Assembly: GCA_965371945.1 (NCBI GenBank)
Contig: CBDVAK010000116.1
Coordinates: 1 to 10,324 of the forward strand
Origin: CBDVAK01 sp965371945
GTDB lineage: Bacteria; Pseudomonadota; Gammaproteobacteria; Competibacterales; JAHEDQ01
Direction: 5' to 3'
DNA length: 10,324 nt
Shown: positions 7,553 through 10,324 of the stretch, in pieces
Layout of the letters: each line of letters starts with the position of its first letter
Position numbering within the stretch: position 1 is the first letter of the stretch
The notes under the pieces: model-generated
Databases searched by the model: none
What the model saw: only the letters and a program-made list of their open reading frames with translations
Told to the model about the DNA's origin: nothing
Translations under genes and position numbers: made by a program

Positions 7553-7680
7553 AGATAATTTCATGTGATCTAATCAATGCATCAAGGATTCGCAGCCGAT
7601 CCGTCGCTTTTGTGAAAACTTCACCCGCGCTGCGACGGTAAGCCCATGATGCCGCGCCGATCAAAGTCCTGGTTCTGGAT

Positions 7681-8631
7681 ATGATCAGAAAGCGAACTGT
7701 CCTGCCTCCGCTCGATTATCTTCTGGCATTCGAATCCGCGGCCAGGCGCCAGAGCTTTGCGGCAGCCTCACGTGACCTGAACATCAGTCAGACGGCGATC
7801 AGCAGAAAAGTGCGCCTGCTTGAACAGCATTACGACGTGCCGCTGTTTTTCCGCGGGCATCGGTCGATCCGGCTGACGCCACAGGGGCACGCGATGTACA
7901 ACAAGATCCTTCCGGCCCTGGAATCGTTGCGCGATGCCTCGCGCGAGATGTTCTCCGACCAGCAGAGAAATACCGTCACCCTGGCGGCGACCAATTCGGT
8001 GGCGACCTTGTGGCTCATGCCCAGACTGCGCAAGTTCAACCGTTCCAACCGGCATCTGAAGATCATGCTCGTGGCTTCCGACAGCGACCAGGAATGCCTG
8101 GCCGAGGACATAGATCTGACCATCCTGCGCGGTGACGGTAACTGGCCGGGCTATCGTTGCAGGCAGTTGTTTGGCGAAACCGTATTTCCGGTCTGCTCGC
8201 CCGGGTATCTGGCGACAAATCCGGCAATCTCATCGCTTCCGGATTTGCCAGCGCACGACCTCATCGAAGTATCCAGCGGTCACCCCGAATGGATGAACTG
8301 GGAAACATGGCTGGCACATAGCGGCGTGACGGTGCTCAACCTGGAACAGGCAGCCGTGTTCAACACCTACCCGCTGGCAATCGAGGCCGCTCTGAACGGT
8401 CTGGGGGTGGCGATGGGCTGGGCGCATCTTGTGGATCACTTGCTGGACAAAGGGCAACTCGTGAGGCCGGTCGGGCCGCTCGAAGTCCGCACCAGCCACG
8501 GCTATTACCTGCTGCGGCCCGAGAACCGACCAGCCTTTGCGGAGCAGAACAGCGTTGAAGACTGGTTGATGAAGACGAGTGCAGCGCGCAGACGCTACCG
8601 GTCCAGAACCGGTAGCGCGATCATCACATGA
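7681..8631 (+). CDS. LysR-family transcriptional regulator, divergent from the tmo operon
   Basis: The 316-residue protein is a typical LysR-type regulator. A winged helix-turn-helix lies at about 11-70, with LDYLLAFESAARRQSFAAAS then LNISQTAISRKVRLLEQHY, and ends with LFFRGHRSIRLTPQGHAM. A periplasmic-binding-like effector domain follows (about 95-300), including NSVATLWLMPRLRKF, DIDLTILRGDG and ALNGLGVAMGWAHLV. Its start region (PPLDYLLAFESAAR) resembles the GcvA-like/choline-sulfate-regulator branch of the family. The C-terminus ends in a basic tail (AARRRYRSRTGS) partly encoded by a perfect hairpin. The ATG at 7681 has no strong ribosome binding site, and no in-frame ATG lies close upstream. 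Divergent placement next to tmoX, the standard LysR arrangement, suggests that it controls TMAO uptake and demethylation and may repress itself. The effector (TMAO, a breakdown product or another amine) cannot be read from the sequence. Confidence 0.92.
   Translation: MIRKRTVLPPLDYLLAFESAARRQSFAAASRDLNISQTAISRKVRLLEQHYDVPLFFRGHRSIRLTPQGHAMYNKILPALESLRDASREMFSDQQRNTVTLAATNSVATLWLMPRLRKFNRSNRHLKIMLVASDSDQECLAEDIDLTILRGDGNWPGYRCRQLFGETVFPVCSPGYLATNPAISSLPDLPAHDLIEVSSGHPEWMNWETWLAHSGVTVLNLEQAAVFNTYPLAIEAALNGLGVAMGWAHLVDHLLDKGQLVRPVGPLEVRTSHGYYLLRPENRPAFAEQNSVEDWLMKTSAARRRYRSRTGSAIIT
8593..8617. repeat. Perfect hairpin inside the 3' end of the LysR gene
   Basis: CGCTACCGGT (8593-8602) and ACCGGTAGCG (8608-8617) are perfect 10-bp inverted copies around a 5-base loop, ending 14 bases before the lysR stop. 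No T-run follows, so it is not a standard terminator. It may protect the 3' end of the mRNA or be a remnant repeat. Confidence 0.75.
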
Positions 8632-8664
8632 GGTCTGGAGGCTGTCCGAGAACAGACAGGATCG

Positions 8665-8718
8665 AGGGGTCAGGTCTCCCATTGCACGTACTTATGTGCA
8701 ATGGGAGACCTGACCCCT
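8665..8718. repeat. Perfect 23-bp inverted repeat, REP-like element
   Basis: The arms at 8665-8687 and 8696-8718 are perfect reverse complements over 23 bp with an 8-base spacer (GTACTTAT). The outer part of the arms reads AGGGGTCAGGTCTC, and its complement GAGACCTGACCCCT. This resembles the GGGGTCAG/CTGACCCC palindromic repeats scattered in proteobacterial genomes and mobilised by IS200-like REP-associated transposases. No transposase gene lies in the window. The family assignment is from memory of the motif; the symmetry is seen directly. Confidence 0.75.
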
Positions 8719-8722
8719 TTTT
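8665..8722 (+). terminator. Probable Rho-independent terminator for lysR
   Basis: The long perfect stem is followed on the plus strand by five Ts (8718-8722), 34 bases after the lysR stop codon. The stem is longer than most terminators, so the REP-like element was probably co-opted. On the minus strand no T-run follows, so it should not strongly terminate the WD40 gene. Confidence 0.55.
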
Positions 8723-8860
8723 CGCATGTTGTCGAAGAATCTCTGGATATTATGGTTGTTTACCCAGCTGTTAGCGCGGTAAGGGGTTCCCAAGTGGAGC
8801 AGAACATCCTGCCGAGTCGCCACGCGCATCCGCCAGCACTCACAACGTCACTTATTGCCA

Positions 8861-10324
8861 CTACTCACCGTCGTGGGCGACGCCGTTTTCCAACTGAGAG
8901 GACTCCGTCCCGGTGTCTCCATGCGGCCATCGATCCGCCACGCGGATGAGGTTCGTGCAGGCCGTCTCCCCAAGGTCGCGTGCGCCGAGATACTGCCGAC
9001 GCTCTGCCTGGTCCAGGTCCCGGGACAAGCGAGTGCAGGCCTCGTCGAGCAGTGACTGGGACTGCAACGGCCAAAGCCTGGGAACGATGTCGCGGCGGGC
9101 ATACAAGCTCTTGAAGGGTTGCGCGTAGCTCGCAGTGGCCAGGAAGCGGCCATCTGGCGAGAAACGAACCCCAAGCACAGCGCTTGAATGAGGCAGTCGC
9201 GCCAGTTCGCGACCACCGTCGAGTTCCCAGATGCGAGCGGTACCGTCGGTGCTGCCGGTGGCGATGAGCTGCGAGTCCGGACTGATCGCTACTGACGTTA
9301 CTCCGGCATTCTGGCCAACTGCAGAGTGTGGCTCACCGGTGGCACTCCATAACCACACCCTCCCATCGGCCACGGTAGCAACGAGATTGCCGTCTGCGCT
9401 GAAATCAACGCTGCGGACGCGTGTGGGGTGCTCAAGCTGCGCGATCATCTCGCCCGTGGATTTCCAGATCCAGGCGACATTGTCCATTCCGACGTTGCTT
9501 CCTTGATTGGTCGTACTGACGAGCCGATCGCCGTTCGGGCCGAGAACAACTTCTCGCACATCCCGCGCGTGGAAGAATCTCTCGATCTCCTCGCCTGTCG
9601 CGACCTTCCAAAGCTGCACATCTTTTTCCGATGCCGTCGCGAGCACGTCACCGTCGGCGCTGAGGTCGAAGCCCTTGATCACCTGCTCGCGTTCTATCCG
9701 CCTGACCACACTGCCATCGGCCGTGTTCCGTACCAGCACTGCGTTCTCGCCATCGCGCTCGGCCACCACGCTGAGGGCATCGTCATTTCGCGTAGGCTGT
9801 AACTCGCGGCGAGCAAAACGCAGCACCTGTGTCGCGTCCGCGACGACACCGCCGCCTAAATCTGCCGACCGCAGGTACTCCCGGAACGGGTTCGGAATCT
9901 GCCAAACGCGCACCGCATCATCGTCCCTCAATCGTACACCGCTCGCCGTCAGGAACATGCCCGGTTCTGGCCCGAAGAGAATGTCGTTCACCGGTGCCCC
10001 GTGCGGCATGCGAACAATCTCGACCCCGGAGTCGAGATCCCAGAGCCTCGCCGTCCCATCACGGCCGGCAGTTGCCAGGGTCCGATCGTCCGGCCCGAAC
10101 ATAACGGCGCGCACATCTGCGTGAGCCAATCGTGCAATTTCTCTGGGTCCCCTTGCCAGGTTGGTCCAAACTCGCACGTCGCTCCCGGTCGCCCCGGCAA
10201 CGGCGGTACCTTTCCGTGAAAATGCGACCGGATCCCCCCCATGGTTCATCGAGGCGATACGTCGTGCGCCATCGACAGTCACGGCCCAGATCGTCATACT
10301 TCCGTCCGTCCCGGCAGCCAGGTA
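8861..10324 (-). CDS. WD40-repeat protein, C-terminal part; N-terminus beyond the window
   Basis: The frame is open from the window edge to a TAG at 8861-8863, showing 487 residues and no reliable start; the ATG at 10297 lies inside a repeat (LAAGTDGSMTIW) and is not the true start. About ten WD40 blades can be counted by their closing motifs: W13, W53, W95 (LATAGRDGTARLW), W141, a degenerate blade near 184-199 without Trp, W239, W287, W326, W366 (IATGSTDGTARIW) and W418. This is enough for one closed propeller plus part of another. The tail (LLDEACTRLSRDL, then RRQYLG, 425-446) resembles the segment that follows the propeller in large bacterial STAND or caspase-like/WD40 proteins. WD40 propellers bind protein partners or act as sensors. 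The missing N-terminal part would normally carry the effector and NTPase domains; that they exist here is inferred. The gene converges on lysR. Confidence 0.85.
   Translation of the reverse strand, partial: YLAAGTDGSMTIWAVTVDGARRIASMNHGGDPVAFSRKGTAVAGATGSDVRVWTNLARGPREIARLAHADVRAVMFGPDDRTLATAGRDGTARLWDLDSGVEIVRMPHGAPVNDILFGPEPGMFLTASGVRLRDDDAVRVWQIPNPFREYLRSADLGGGVVADATQVLRFARRELQPTRNDDALSVVAERDGENAVLVRNTADGSVVRRIEREQVIKGFDLSADGDVLATASEKDVQLWKVATGEEIERFFHARDVREVVLGPNGDRLVSTTNQGSNVGMDNVAWIWKSTGEMIAQLEHPTRVRSVDFSADGNLVATVADGRVWLWSATGEPHSAVGQNAGVTSVAISPDSQLIATGSTDGTARIWELDGGRELARLPHSSAVLGVRFSPDGRFLATASYAQPFKSLYARRDIVPRLWPLQSQSLLDEACTRLSRDLDQAERRQYLGARDLGETACTNLIRVADRWPHGDTGTESSQLENGVAHDGE

Larger units (their letters stand above)
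7411..7680. promoter_or_regulatory. Divergent tmoX / lysR control region
   Basis: This 270-bp gap lies between the divergent starts of tmoX and the LysR-type gene, so both promoters should be here. Its middle (about 7535-7590) is clearly richer in A and T than the surrounding genes. Three short dyads stand out: GACAA/TTGTC at 7477-7488, TTGCC/GGCAA at 7530-7552, and GTGAA/TTCAC at 7612-7624. I could not fix convincing -35/-10 boxes for either direction. No riboswitch-like structure was recognised. Confidence 0.6.
8632..8860. other. Convergent intergenic region between lysR and the WD40 gene
   Basis: This 229-bp gap separates two genes that converge. It contains the long inverted repeat described separately and a small CTGTC/GACAG dyad at 8642-8659. 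From 8723 to 8860 I see no gene, repeat or recognisable signal. Short open frames starting MGDLTP on both strands arise only from the symmetry of the inverted repeat. Confidence 0.6.

Noticed and set aside
8701..8949. Small protein starting MGDLTP, with a twin on the minus strand ending near 8230
   Set aside because: Both begin in the two arms of the palindrome, and one runs antisense through lysR; no domain or ribosome binding site supports them.
1..10324. One TIR-NB-ARC-WD40 gene split in two by insertion of the tmo island
   Set aside because: Both pieces are on the minus strand, but the WD40 C-terminus lies upstream of the TIR N-terminus, the wrong order for a gene split by simple insertion.

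Overview
The window is GC-rich, densely coded proteobacterial DNA. Its centre is a four-gene operon on the minus strand that looks like a complete trimethylamine N-oxide (TMAO) uptake and demethylation module. In transcription order these are a periplasmic binding protein (tmoX-like, 7410 to 6454), an ABC ATPase with a C-terminal CBS region (tmoV-like, 6366 to 5338), a double-length permease (tmoW-like, 5338 to 3356), and a fusion of a DUF1989 domain with a GcvT-like folate domain (tdm-like TMAO demethylase, 3359 to 984). This combination is known from marine Roseobacter-clade and related bacteria and from Methylocella, so the host probably meets methylated amines in marine or saline water. 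The class (alpha- or gammaproteobacterium) cannot be settled from sequence alone; a REP-like inverted repeat near 8.7 kb leans slightly towards Gammaproteobacteria.

A LysR-family regulator (7681 to 8631, plus strand) diverges from the operon across a 270-bp relatively AT-rich intergenic region with several short dyads, and is the obvious candidate regulator. The tmoV/tmoW and tmoW/tdm boundaries overlap by one and four bases, which indicates translational coupling. The tmoX/tmoV gap holds a strong GC hairpin and a short tandem repeat, which suggests that tmoX transcripts are stabilised or made in excess.

The catabolic block is flanked by two minus-strand genes that are cut by the window edges. 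At the left (893 down to base 1) is the N-terminal part of a TIR-NB-ARC protein: a TIR domain with a candidate catalytic Glu, then a P-loop, Walker B and sensor arginine. This is a STAND/NLR-type architecture of the kind used in bacterial antiphage or other NAD-linked signalling systems. At the right (10324 down to 8861) is the C-terminal part of a WD40-repeat protein whose tail resembles the C-termini of large STAND/WD40 proteins. Between the regulator and the WD40 gene lies a perfect 23-bp inverted repeat followed by five Ts, resembling a REP element and probably also acting as a terminator.

Read together, a TMAO-utilisation island (uptake, then demethylation to dimethylamine with capture of the one-carbon unit on tetrahydrofolate) sits between two signalling or defence-type genes. 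The TIR-NB-ARC gene starts only 90 bp after tdm, on the same strand, with no visible terminator between them. No tRNA, rRNA, CRISPR array or transposase gene was seen.
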